Source: a virus
IMG/VR virus record: IMGVR_UViG_3300032282_001355
Coordinates: 1-42,687 of that record
DNA: 42,687 nt
Direction: 5' to 3' (one strand)
Below, in pieces: positions 14,425 to 21,557 of the stretch. Made by a program: the position numbers and the translations under genes. How positions within the stretch are numbered: position 1 is the first letter of the stretch; each line of letters opens with the position of its first letter. The notes below the pieces were generated by a model, which did no database searches, had not been told where the DNA came from, and saw nothing but the letters and a program-made list of their open reading frames with translations.

Positions 14425-14441
14425 CGTTACAACTTGTAACT
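14425..14441. promoter_or_regulatory. 17-bp palindromic operator, copy 7
   Basis: CGTTACAACTTGTAACT matches the operator except for the last base. It lies in the 82-base gap before the AAA+ gene and ends seven bases before the ribosome binding site GAGAGG. No convincing promoter is seen in this gap, so the site may act on readthrough transcripts or on an unseen promoter. Confidence 0.66.
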
Positions 14442-14461
14442 ACAACTGAGAGGACACTACG

Positions 14462-15577
14462 ATGAGTGCTATTTCTTTGCGTCGGACGTTGGACATCAAC
14501 GCAGTTACCCGGTTGGTCGCACTGACACCGGGCGTGACTAAACTCCTGCTCTCCGAGCCGGGGTGTGGCAAGACGAGTGTGCTGCGTACCGTGGCCGAGT
14601 ATCACGGTGACAAGTGGCGGGACATCAAGGATCGTTACCCGACTGACAAGTTTCAGTACGTGTACATCGATGCGCCCAACACGCGAGACGGTGACTTGTT
14701 CCTCAACTACCCGGACAAGGACACCAAGACGTTGGAGCAGTGGGTCACTTCGCTGATCGACTTCAACGACCCGCGACCCAAGGTGATCTTGGTTGACGAG
14801 GCACTGAAGGTGCTGCGCTACAACAAGCCGCTCTTCACTCGCCTGTTCTTGGAGTACTGCGTCGGCAATCGCAAGTTACCCGAGAACAGCATCGTGTTGG
14901 CTACGTCTAACAACTCCGGCGAGGGGTTGGGTGATTCGCTTGGCGCGCACGAGGCTGACCGCATCACCGTGATCAACATGGCCAAGCCTAGTGCAGACAA
15001 CTGGGCAAATGGTTGGGCATCGAACAACGGTATCAGTTCGATCACCCGTGCATGTGTGCGCATGAACCCGCGTGTCATGGCGAGTTACATGGACGGCGTG
15101 ACTACCAAAGATAACCCGTACATCTACCACCCCAAGACTAACCCGACATCGTTCGTCTCGCCGCGCTCGCTCGCACTGATGGATGTGTATGTGCGTAATC
15201 GTGCGGTGCTTGGAGAAGATGTGACTGCTGCTGCGATTGAGGGTACGACGAACCCTGCGTTCGCTCAGTTGTTGTCATCGTTCATTGCACTGGAGAAGGA
15301 ACTGATCGACCCACGCAAACCGTTGACTGATGGTGAGAACACTCCGTTACCTACTAACCCTGCGGCGTTGCTCATGCTGATGTACAACATGGTCGATATC
15401 ATTGAGACGCAGGACGAGATGACCAACGCTATTACGTACGTCACACGTGCAGAGTCACGTGACATGCAGTCAGTGTTCATGTCGATGCTCGCGGACAACA
15501 ATCGCACAACCAAGTTGGGTGCGATGAACGCCAAGGTCAAAGACTGGATGGTCAAGAACCACCGGATCGCACGGTAA
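14462..15577 (+). CDS. AAA+ ATPase, MoxR/CobS-like
   Basis: A 371-residue AAA+ ATPase. Walker A is SEPGCGKTS (31-39) with Lys37, Walker B is KVILVDEA (107-114), and a sensor-1-like stretch follows (SIVLATSNNSGEG, near 143-155), then an arginine-rich C-terminal lid region. MoxR/CobS-type ATPases form rings that act with VWA-domain partners to remodel proteins or insert metals, and the VWA partner is the next gene, 10 bases away. The start has GAGAGGACACTACG before the ATG. Related CobS-like genes are known in some T4-like cyanophages. The target in this phage is unknown. Confidence 0.75.
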   Translation: MSAISLRRTLDINAVTRLVALTPGVTKLLLSEPGCGKTSVLRTVAEYHGDKWRDIKDRYPTDKFQYVYIDAPNTRDGDLFLNYPDKDTKTLEQWVTSLIDFNDPRPKVILVDEALKVLRYNKPLFTRLFLEYCVGNRKLPENSIVLATSNNSGEGLGDSLGAHEADRITVINMAKPSADNWANGWASNNGISSITRACVRMNPRVMASYMDGVTTKDNPYIYHPKTNPTSFVSPRSLALMDVYVRNRAVLGEDVTAAAIEGTTNPAFAQLLSSFIALEKELIDPRKPLTDGENTPLPTNPAALLMLMYNMVDIIETQDEMTNAITYVTRAESRDMQSVFMSMLADNNRTTKLGAMNAKVKDWMVKNHRIAR

Positions 15578-15587
15578 GGGAGGCAGC

Positions 15588-16838
15588 ATGAATACCGCTA
15601 TGAAATTAGATGCGCCGGTTGATATCTCGCGACTGCGCGACCGACTGACCAAGGCACACGTCAAGTTGATCACGCACCCCGAGACACAGTTGTATGCAGG
15701 TGTGTTCTTGATGGGCAAGAGTGAGATCGTCGAGGGCGTACCGACTGCGTACACCGATGGCATCAACAAGGTGTACGGCGCAGAGTTCTGTGCGTACCTC
15801 ACCAAAGATTCGCAGTTGCGTTATGTGGTCATGCATGAGAACGGTCACATTGCTCTGCGTCATCTGCCCCGTCACCGTGACTTTTGGGAGGAGGATGCAC
15901 AGTGCGCGAACATGGCCGCTGACTACGTGATCAACGGTCTGATCGAGGAGTTCAAAGACAAGACGTTGTGTGAGCAACCGCCTGCACCGTTCACTCCGCT
16001 CTACGATCCGATGTTCAAGAATTGGTCGTTCGGCGAGGTGTATCGCTACCTGCGCAAGGAGAAGCAGGACGAGCAACAAGGCAAGCAGGATGGCGACGGC
16101 AAGGGCGATGGCAAGTTCAGCCAACGTGGCGGTGCGCTTGATGAGCATGACTTGTCCAAGATCAAAGACATGACACCCGAGCAGCAGAAGGAAGTCATGG
16201 ACCGTGTGGCACAGGCACTGGAGCAGGGCGGCATGCTTGCCGGGATGTTCGGTAAACCCGTGCCGCGCATTGTGTCGGATGCTCTGACACCCAAGGTCAA
16301 TTGGGCTGACGAGTTGCGTGAGTTCGTCAACAACATGACGCAGGGCAGGGACGATGACTTGTCACTGCGTCGGTTCGACCGACGTTGGTCATCACTCGAC
16401 ATCATCATGCCGGGTTCGATTGCTGAGACTGTCGGCGAGATTGTGTGGATGAGTGATACGTCGGGTTCGATTGATGACAAGCAGAACGCTGAAGCAATGT
16501 CAGAGTTTTGCAGTCTCGTGAAGACGATTCAGCCCGAGCGTGTGCGCATGATTTGGTGGGATCACATGGTACATGCCGAGCAAGTGTTCACGCCCGATGA
16601 GTACGACAACATTGCTAGCGCACTCAAGCCGGTGGGTGGTGGCGGGACTCGCGTCTCGTCATGCTCCGAGTACTACCACAAGCAGGGGCTGAAGGCAGAC
16701 TGTGTGGTGGTGTTCACGGATGGCTACGTCGAGAAGAACATCGACTGGCAGAACATGCCGCCGACATTGTGGGTGGTGACGCAGAACAAAGAGTTCGATG
16801 CACCGACTGGCCGCATCGTTCAGTACTACAACGACTAA
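15588..16838 (+). CDS. Metallopeptidase-VWA protein (DUF2201/CobT-like)
   Basis: A 416-residue two-part protein. Residues about 70-120 hold a zinc-protease motif HENGH (83-87), followed by ADYVIN, the usual place of the third metal ligand in DUF2201-type putative metallopeptidases. A charged Gln/Lys/Gly-rich linker covers 155-180. The C-terminal VWA domain (about 283-416) has a complete metal-ion adhesion site: DTSGS (290-294), Thr354 in GGGT, and Asp378 in FTDGY. With the AAA+ gene just upstream this forms a MoxR/VWA pair. GGGAGG precedes the ATG. The protease motif is intact, so proteolysis is possible, but no substrate can be named. Confidence 0.75.
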   Translation: MNTAMKLDAPVDISRLRDRLTKAHVKLITHPETQLYAGVFLMGKSEIVEGVPTAYTDGINKVYGAEFCAYLTKDSQLRYVVMHENGHIALRHLPRHRDFWEEDAQCANMAADYVINGLIEEFKDKTLCEQPPAPFTPLYDPMFKNWSFGEVYRYLRKEKQDEQQGKQDGDGKGDGKFSQRGGALDEHDLSKIKDMTPEQQKEVMDRVAQALEQGGMLAGMFGKPVPRIVSDALTPKVNWADELREFVNNMTQGRDDDLSLRRFDRRWSSLDIIMPGSIAETVGEIVWMSDTSGSIDDKQNAEAMSEFCSLVKTIQPERVRMIWWDHMVHAEQVFTPDEYDNIASALKPVGGGGTRVSSCSEYYHKQGLKADCVVVFTDGYVEKNIDWQNMPPTLWVVTQNKEFDAPTGRIVQYYND

Positions 16839-16854
16839 TTTCGAGGACACAACG

Positions 16855-17847
16855 ATGACAACTTCATACAACATATTCCACGAGAGCGTCCCGGTGAGTG
16901 AGCGCACGACACTGATGCGCTCCGACTTGTACCGTCCGACGTTGCGTATATGCACGACGAGCAAGATCGTGGTGAGTCATGTCGAGCCGACGCTCGACAA
17001 TCGTGGGCTGATTGTGACGCTGATGCTGAACACGGGGTTCCCGGTGCTGATACTGACGCATGCGGATGGACACTTCTATGCGGCTACGACAGACAGTTGC
17101 AACACCATGTCATCCACAACGGTATGCGACACGATCAACCCGATGTACATGGTGAAAGCACTGTACAAGTCCGTCAAAGGCGCGGAAGACTTTGCGTCAG
17201 TAATGAACTACGCGAACACGATTGTCGAACAGATGATGGTTGACTTGGGCAGACACACGTTCAATGCCATCGTGGGCGAACGCAAGATATCCATGCAGTA
17301 CCCACCGTTCTTGGACAATGCCACGTTGGGAGCGTTGGTCGAGGTGTTCTTTGGTGAACGCAACGCCATTGATCTGCCGATAGAACAACGTCAAGTACTA
17401 GAGTCGATACGAGCCGAGCGCAATCAACGTGTGGCGAACCTGCGGGACGTAACTGATCGGATGGTTGAGATGCTCAATCCGAACAAATTGATGGTTACGT
17501 ACCTGCCCAAACATGGTTATACCGTGCAACAGTTGAGTATGCCGAGGGACTTCCACGAGCCGTTTGTTAATTCGAAAGCGGTCGCGCGGGATAGTATCAA
17601 GCAGGTCACGCCCATAACATTCTGTCGTAAGTTGGAAGACTTACCGGCGGACATGTACGACCAAGTTTTAGGTTCGCTGACGCTAGCCAAGATGCACTTG
17701 CTTAGTCGCTATCCCGAGTTAGCACAGACAATTAGCCCCGAGCCGCACGACAAACTTATCCACTCGATCAGACCAATTGTGTCGCAGGAACTGAGTGCTG
17801 TGGTTGAGTCGCACCATGACCGCCGTTCTATTGTGATGTCTGTATGA
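16855..17847 (+). CDS. Protein of unknown function, AAA+/VWA operon
   Basis: A 330-residue protein I do not recognise. The N-terminal 80 residues are beta-rich (RGLIVTLMLNTGFPVLILTH), residues 95-190 are mixed, and about 190-225 are a helical Arg/Glu stretch (RQVLESIRAERNQRVANLRD). No catalytic motif is seen. The start MTTSYN was chosen because CGAGGACACAACG lies just before its ATG, the same context as the other early genes; the frame stays open further upstream but overlaps the VWA gene. It follows that gene by 16 bases and overlaps the next by four, so it belongs to the same operon. Confidence 0.6.
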   Translation: MTTSYNIFHESVPVSERTTLMRSDLYRPTLRICTTSKIVVSHVEPTLDNRGLIVTLMLNTGFPVLILTHADGHFYAATTDSCNTMSSTTVCDTINPMYMVKALYKSVKGAEDFASVMNYANTIVEQMMVDLGRHTFNAIVGERKISMQYPPFLDNATLGALVEVFFGERNAIDLPIEQRQVLESIRAERNQRVANLRDVTDRMVEMLNPNKLMVTYLPKHGYTVQQLSMPRDFHEPFVNSKAVARDSIKQVTPITFCRKLEDLPADMYDQVLGSLTLAKMHLLSRYPELAQTISPEPHDKLIHSIRPIVSQELSAVVESHHDRRSIVMSV

Positions 17848-18119
17848 GAACCGTGCGTCTTGAGTTACTGATCAGCGGTAGTTACCGGGTTAAGTATCAC
17901 AAGATGACCCGGTACTACAACGACGATACGTTGCCGGATGGGATCAAGCACCCGCTAGGTATGCTGATGTTTGGGGCTAGGGACAGATCAATAGGACAAG
18001 TTGTTCAGCATCCGTTCATACCATTTGACGCGGATCGCGCGTTTCTTCTGCGGGTGGATGACGATACGGCGCGGACTATGTTTGGAGATAAGATCGATGA
18101 CACCCGAAGCCAAGGTTAA
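17844..18119 (+). CDS. Small protein of unknown function
   Basis: A 91-residue protein (MRTVRLELLISGSYRVKYHK... ending DKIDDTRSQG) with a beta-rich opening and an acidic end. Unrecognised. It starts in a four-base ATGA overlap with the preceding gene and its last 23 bases overlap the VRR-NUC gene. The overlap on both sides supports coupled translation, but coding potential of the last stretch is less sure. Confidence 0.55.
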   Translation: MRTVRLELLISGSYRVKYHKMTRYYNDDTLPDGIKHPLGMLMFGARDRSIGQVVQHPFIPFDADRAFLLRVDDDTARTMFGDKIDDTRSQG

Positions 18120-18381
18120 AGCCAAGGTTAAAAAGATTCTTAATGAAATGGGCGCGTACTACACGATGCCAGTTACAGGAGGATACGGGAACAGTGGGGT
18201 GCCCGATTTTGTTGGGTGTTTGCGCGGTAAATTTTTTGGTGTAGAGTGTAAGGCGAACGGTGGTAAGCCCACCGCATTGCAATTAAAGAATCTCGATGAC
18301 ATTCGTAAAGCGGGTGGCATCGCATTAGTAATCGATGAAACAAACGTAGAGAACCTACGCAAGGAGTTGAGTAATGAGTAA
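18097..18381 (+). CDS. VRR-NUC domain nuclease
   Basis: A 94-residue stand-alone VRR-NUC nuclease of the PD-(D/E)xK superfamily. Key residues are Glu4 near the N-terminus, Pro36-Asp37 (GVPDFVG), Glu50-x-Lys52 (GVECKA) and Gln62 in the following helix (TALQLKNLDD). Phage VRR-NUC proteins cut branched or damaged DNA and are common in replication/recombination modules. The start MTPEAKVKAK was chosen because GGAG lies nine bases upstream (18084-18087) and the domain begins right there; the frame is open further upstream. It overlaps the genes on both sides, by 23 and 8 bases. The length is normal for the stand-alone form. Confidence 0.85.
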   Translation: MTPEAKVKAKVKKILNEMGAYYTMPVTGGYGNSGVPDFVGCLRGKFFGVECKANGGKPTALQLKNLDDIRKAGGIALVIDETNVENLRKELSNE

Positions 18382-18835
18382 GTCAGCAAAGATTCGTAAG
18401 TTGATTGAGGAAGGACTAGACAACGCTACGATCGTTAAAAAGTTAAAGGTGAATGTGAATCTCATTCACCAAGTGCGTTGGCAGATGAAGAACGGCAGGC
18501 AGGCAAAGAAAGCCGTATCGACTAGCCGCAAGGAAGTATTGAATCGCACGATGCCGAAGAAGCCATCGAAGATCATGATGTCGGTGACTGAAATGAATAC
18601 GGCGTTGGATGCGTTGGGAATTAGCAAGAAGCCCGACCTTGTAAACAACCCACCGCATTACAAAGTTGGTGGCATCGACACGCTCGACTTCATCGAAGCC
18701 AAAGATTTGAATTTCCGATTGGCCAACGTCATCAAGTACGTTGTTCGTGCCGAGAAGAAAGGCAATCCGTTGGAAGACTTGAAGAAGGCACAGTTCTATC
18801 TCAATCGTGAAATCACAGTACGGGAGAATGCGTAA
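18374..18835 (+). CDS. HTH plus DUF3310 (SaV-like nucleotide kinase) protein
   Basis: A 153-residue fusion. Residues 1-40 look like a helix-turn-helix (IRKLIEEGLDNATIVKKLKV, then NVNLIHQVRWQMK). Residues 88-150 are a DUF3310 domain: VNNPPHYKVGGIDTLDFIEA followed by NVIKYVVRAEKKGNPLEDLK. DUF3310 proteins in phages are called SaV-like and were proposed to be nucleotide kinases, though the small domain lacks a P-loop and its activity is uncertain. AAGGAG precedes the ATG, and the gene overlaps the VRR-NUC gene by eight bases. The N-terminal DNA-binding-like part is unusual and could link it to regulation. Confidence 0.75.
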   Translation: MSKSAKIRKLIEEGLDNATIVKKLKVNVNLIHQVRWQMKNGRQAKKAVSTSRKEVLNRTMPKKPSKIMMSVTEMNTALDALGISKKPDLVNNPPHYKVGGIDTLDFIEAKDLNFRLANVIKYVVRAEKKGNPLEDLKKAQFYLNREITVRENA

Positions 18836-19197
18836 TGGACATGATATTGAAGCGAACGCTAGCCGCGTTAACTGGATTGAAAGCCGAGTACATCATCGTC
18901 CTGCCGGATGGTACGAAGTACGAGCGTGGTAGTTTGAAGTTGCAGGAGCAGAAGGCAGACCCGAATCGCCGCAAGCGTGGCGCGGTACATCCGATTGGCT
19001 CCATCAAACAGTACTACTGGCCGTTCATCAAAGACCTTCAGCCGGGGCAGATTGTCGAGGTGCCGTTTGATAAATACGGTGGAACGCTTTTGGTGAGCGG
19101 GATCAGTTCCTACGCCACACGTATTTGGGGTAAGCGAAGCACCATGACATTGCAGAACAGTAAGAAGCAGGTGGTCGAAGTACTGAGGGCTTACTGA
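18835..19197 (+). CDS. Protein of unknown function
   Basis: A 120-residue basic protein. Residues 18-35 (AEYIIVLPDGTKYERGSL) and 75-95 (IVEVPFDKYGGTLLVSGI) are beta-rich; the end contains ATRIWGKRSTMTLQNSKK. The make-up suggests a small beta-barrel or DNA-binding fold, but I do not recognise it. It starts in a one-base TAATG overlap with the DUF3310 gene and ends in an overlap with the 42-residue frame downstream. Confidence 0.55.
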   Translation: MDMILKRTLAALTGLKAEYIIVLPDGTKYERGSLKLQEQKADPNRRKRGAVHPIGSIKQYYWPFIKDLQPGQIVEVPFDKYGGTLLVSGISSYATRIWGKRSTMTLQNSKKQVVEVLRAY

Positions 19198-19325
19198 TGT
19201 TCCGGTGGATGCTTTTCTTGTTCGACATTTGGCGTAAGTTGGACAAGGAGAAACGAGAGGAGTGGAGATATGTTGCCGCTCCGCCTAACTGGAAATGTCG
19301 GCGTGGTGGGCAAGATTATTTATGA
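19197..19325 (+). CDS. Very small protein
   Basis: A 42-residue frame, MFRWMLFLFDIWRKLDKEKR..., with a short hydrophobic/aromatic N-terminus and a charged remainder ending GGQDYL. It starts in the TGATG overlap with the upstream stop and ends in an ATGA overlap with the glycosyltransferase gene (19322-19325), so it bridges two genes exactly. That arrangement supports translation, at least as a coupling peptide. The N-terminal stretch is too short for a sure membrane segment. Confidence 0.5.
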   Translation: MFRWMLFLFDIWRKLDKEKREEWRYVAAPPNWKCRRGGQDYL

Positions 19326-20515
19326 CAGAACACAAAAGCATACATGACGCTGGTAACTACATCTTCAACGAAGGGTTGAAGCGAGCGAGCGATGACAAGT
19401 TCGATGAGGCGATTGGTGTATACAACAACCTCATTGATTTGTTCCCGCTGATTCCCGCCGCACTCAATCAACGTGGACGTTGCAACTGGGAGATGCATCG
19501 TTGGGACGAAGCCCTGCGTGACTTCAACGAAGCCGCAAGACTGTCCCCCGGTAATCACGATGTCGCTTGGACACTTGGATTGATGAACCTTCAGTTAAAC
19601 AATTTCAAGGAAGGTTGGGCAGGATACGAGCGCCGTTGGGCGAGCGATGCGTTCAAGTCGGGGAGACTGCGCACGTCCAAGCCGCAGTGGGACATGGACT
19701 CAAATGCCAAGAAGGTATTGGTGTGGTGTGAGCAAGGCATCGGCGATCAAATCATCTACTCATCCTTGCTCAATCGTCTGCGTGACGATGTCGAGGTAAC
19801 GGCGATGGTTGATGCTCGGTTGGTTGGCCCACTCTCGCGTGGGCTTCCGGACATCAAGTTCATATCGCATGACACCAAGATTAGTATGGATGAGCATGAT
19901 GCTCACATTCCCATAGCGTCACTCGGCAGTTACTTCATCCATTCATTGGATGACATCGAATGCCTTGCATCACGTAACTACATCAAGGACGACTGGCGCA
20001 GGACGGCGCAGGTGCTACGTGATCACAACTTGATGGACGAGGACTACGTGGTTGGCTTGTCATGGAACAGTACGGCCAAGGTAGTCGGGGAACACAAGAG
20101 TTGTACGTTGAAAGACTTGGAACCTGTATTGGAATGGGGCGCGAAGAACAACGTGAAATTCTTGTCGCTTCAGTATGGCAAGGCGCAGGACGATGCCAAC
20201 GCATATCCGCAGATCATTCAGCCGCAGTACATCGATACGTTCTTTGACTTGAATGGCGTGTGTTCCATGCTCTACTGCTGCGACCAAGTTGTATCCGTGA
20301 GCAACGCCAACGTGCATTTGGCAGGAGCGATGGGAGTCCCCGTGCATCTGCTTGATGCGAACAAATTGTGGTACTGGAATAACCGCAGGGGTAGGCAGAA
20401 CCTGTGGTATCCGTCCGTCAAAATTTATCCACGCGAACACATGCTTGCGCCGTGGGACAAACAGATCGCAGAAGTACTAACCGAATTGGAGACTCAACAT
20501 GAATATCAAGGCTAA
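19322..20515 (+). CDS. TPR-glycosyltransferase
   Basis: A 397-residue protein. Residues about 10-105 form two to three tetratricopeptide repeats (NYIFNEGLKRASDDKFDEAI, then RWDEALRDFNEAARLSPGNH). The linker GWAGYERRWASDAF leads into a GT-B-type glycosyltransferase domain resembling the GT9/GT41 group: VLVWCEQGIGDQIIYSSLLN (132-151), GLSWNSTAK near 246, and VSVSNANVHLAGAMGVPVHL near 332-351, the nucleotide-sugar site. Such enzymes add sugars to proteins or lipopolysaccharide. A phage copy might alter host surface, virion proteins or DNA. The start MTEHKS overlaps the small upstream frame (ATGA). No signal peptide; likely cytoplasmic. Confidence 0.78.
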   Translation: MTEHKSIHDAGNYIFNEGLKRASDDKFDEAIGVYNNLIDLFPLIPAALNQRGRCNWEMHRWDEALRDFNEAARLSPGNHDVAWTLGLMNLQLNNFKEGWAGYERRWASDAFKSGRLRTSKPQWDMDSNAKKVLVWCEQGIGDQIIYSSLLNRLRDDVEVTAMVDARLVGPLSRGLPDIKFISHDTKISMDEHDAHIPIASLGSYFIHSLDDIECLASRNYIKDDWRRTAQVLRDHNLMDEDYVVGLSWNSTAKVVGEHKSCTLKDLEPVLEWGAKNNVKFLSLQYGKAQDDANAYPQIIQPQYIDTFFDLNGVCSMLYCCDQVVSVSNANVHLAGAMGVPVHLLDANKLWYWNNRRGRQNLWYPSVKIYPREHMLAPWDKQIAEVLTELETQHEYQG

Positions 20516-20771
20516 CTTGGAACCCGTCGAGGGGCAGACCGAAGCATACTTGGAGATACCCGAAGAACACCGCCGCCCCGTACCCACGCAAGAACTTGTA
20601 TGGTGCAAGATCAGCGAGGCTGGTGAGTTAGAGATCATTCGTTGGGACATCATTGATGTATACGCTTCTCAGTATGACGAAGACAAAAATGCTCGGGACC
20701 AGACGCGGGTACTTTGCAAGTTGCTGACCTTGGTGCGAGACCAAGTGCGCAAGGAGGCCGGGCGTGAGTAA
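20499..20771 (+). CDS. Small protein of unknown function
   Basis: A 90-residue acidic protein: YLEIPEEHRRPVPTQELVWC, then GELEIIRWDIIDVYASQYDE, then a basic helical tail. Unrecognised. GGAGACTCAAC precedes the ATG, and it overlaps the glycosyltransferase end by 17 bases and the next gene by eight. Confidence 0.55.
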   Translation: MNIKANLEPVEGQTEAYLEIPEEHRRPVPTQELVWCKISEAGELEIIRWDIIDVYASQYDEDKNARDQTRVLCKLLTLVRDQVRKEAGRE

Positions 20772-20973
20772 AGAAGAACGTCACCGCATTTACGAGTACG
20801 CGATGGATCGGAAGAACCGTGAGATTGAGGAACTCAATCAGAAGATTCTCGATATGCAAGTTGAGCGCGGTCAGCATGATGCCAAAGTAATCTTGGCAGA
20901 GATCGTGTTGTTCATACTTGGTATTTTTGTGGGTGTGATACTCATGAAGCAGTACGGTTGGAGGTTGATGTGA
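20764..20973 (+). CDS. Small coiled-coil/membrane protein
   Basis: A 69-residue protein with a charged, coiled-coil-like N-terminal 40 residues (EERHRIYEYAMDRKNREIEE) and one C-terminal membrane segment (VILAEIVLFILGIFVGVILM) followed by KQYGWRLM. It starts with GTG, supported by AAGGAGG six bases upstream. With the charged part at the N-terminus it would be a tail-anchored inner-membrane protein. It pairs with a second small membrane protein, so a lysis role (holin- or spanin-like) is possible but the topology is not that of a classic i-spanin. Confidence 0.6.
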   Translation: MSKEERHRIYEYAMDRKNREIEELNQKILDMQVERGQHDAKVILAEIVLFILGIFVGVILMKQYGWRLM

Positions 20974-21140
20974 ATGTCAAAGAAGTACGCCCGGAATTGG
21001 CGATTGCGCTGGTCGGGCTATTGGTTGGAGCGTGGTTTGGATACCTACTTGCGCAACGGACTGCCCAAACTCAAGCCATTAAAAACGATTGTGCTCACTA
21101 TGACACGAAGACGGGCGAGTTCACGTGGGGCAACCAATGA
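20970..21140 (+). CDS. Small single-pass membrane protein
   Basis: A 56-residue protein with one membrane segment near the N-terminus (ELAIALVGLLVGAWFGYLLA) and a polar C-terminal tail with one Cys (NDCAHYDTKTGEFTWGNQ). The GTG at 20970 is chosen because GGAGG lies six bases upstream and the start overlaps the preceding stop (GTGA). The likely topology is N-in with the tail in the periplasm. It forms a pair with the gene at 20764. No lipobox is visible, so it is not a typical o-spanin. Confidence 0.55.
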   Translation: MNVKEVRPELAIALVGLLVGAWFGYLLAQRTAQTQAIKNDCAHYDTKTGEFTWGNQ

Positions 21141-21364
21141 TAACCGGCAGGGGTAACACCCGCCTCACGTACGAGCAGTACAAGGAAGCGAAGCGGTGTT
21201 ACGAGATTTTATGTGCAACGCCGAAGATGAACCAACTTGCAAAGCAGTGGGGCATCAGACGAGAAACTCTTGTAGCAACAGTACGCCGTGGGATTAAACA
21301 GTACGATCAGAGAGCGGAAAATGAATCAAGGTCGCAAACCAAAGTTAACGCTAGAACAGTATAA
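21137..21364 (+). CDS. HTH-like small protein, paralog 1
   Basis: A 75-residue basic protein with a helix-turn-helix-like pattern: TYEQYKEAKRCYEILCATPK, then MNQLAKQWGIRRETLVATVR, then RGIKQYDQ. The next gene encodes a clear paralog with the same order of motifs. The start MITGRGN lies in an ATGA overlap with the upstream stop. It overlaps the paralog by 44 bases. It may be a small DNA-binding regulator; the target is unknown. Confidence 0.6.
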   Translation: MITGRGNTRLTYEQYKEAKRCYEILCATPKMNQLAKQWGIRRETLVATVRRGIKQYDQRAENESRSQTKVNARTV

Positions 21365-21557
21365 GCGTGCGATTGAATGCAAACGAGTTCTTGCGGAGAC
21401 ACCCCGATTGGTTGACTTAGAAGCGCAATGGGGGATGAAACATAACACTCTTTCACACATAGTGCGTCAAGGTATTAAACAGTACGACTACATCATTATG
21501 AAAGAGAACGCTGATAAGAAACGAGCACTACGCGAAGCACGAAGGACGGATAAATAG
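21321..21557 (+). CDS. HTH-like small protein, paralog 2
   Basis: A 78-residue protein paralogous to its upstream neighbour: TLEQYKRAIECKRVLAETPR, then LVDLEAQWGMKHNTLSHIVR, then QGIKQYDY. It begins MNQGRKPK, an AT-hook-like opening, and ends in a basic tail (KKRALREARRTDK). GAGAGCGG precedes the ATG at 21321. The stop overlaps the GTG start of the HNH gene by one base (TAGTG). The two copies probably arose by tandem duplication and then diverged, suggesting a heterodimer or different targets. Confidence 0.62.
   Translation: MNQGRKPKLTLEQYKRAIECKRVLAETPRLVDLEAQWGMKHNTLSHIVRQGIKQYDYIIMKENADKKRALREARRTDK

Noticed and set aside
20974-21156. Alternative plus-strand frame starting MSKKYARNW
   Set aside because: It overlaps the GTG-started membrane protein in another frame; the membrane-protein frame has the better ribosome binding site, a GTGA overlap with the upstream stop and an ATGA overlap downstream.
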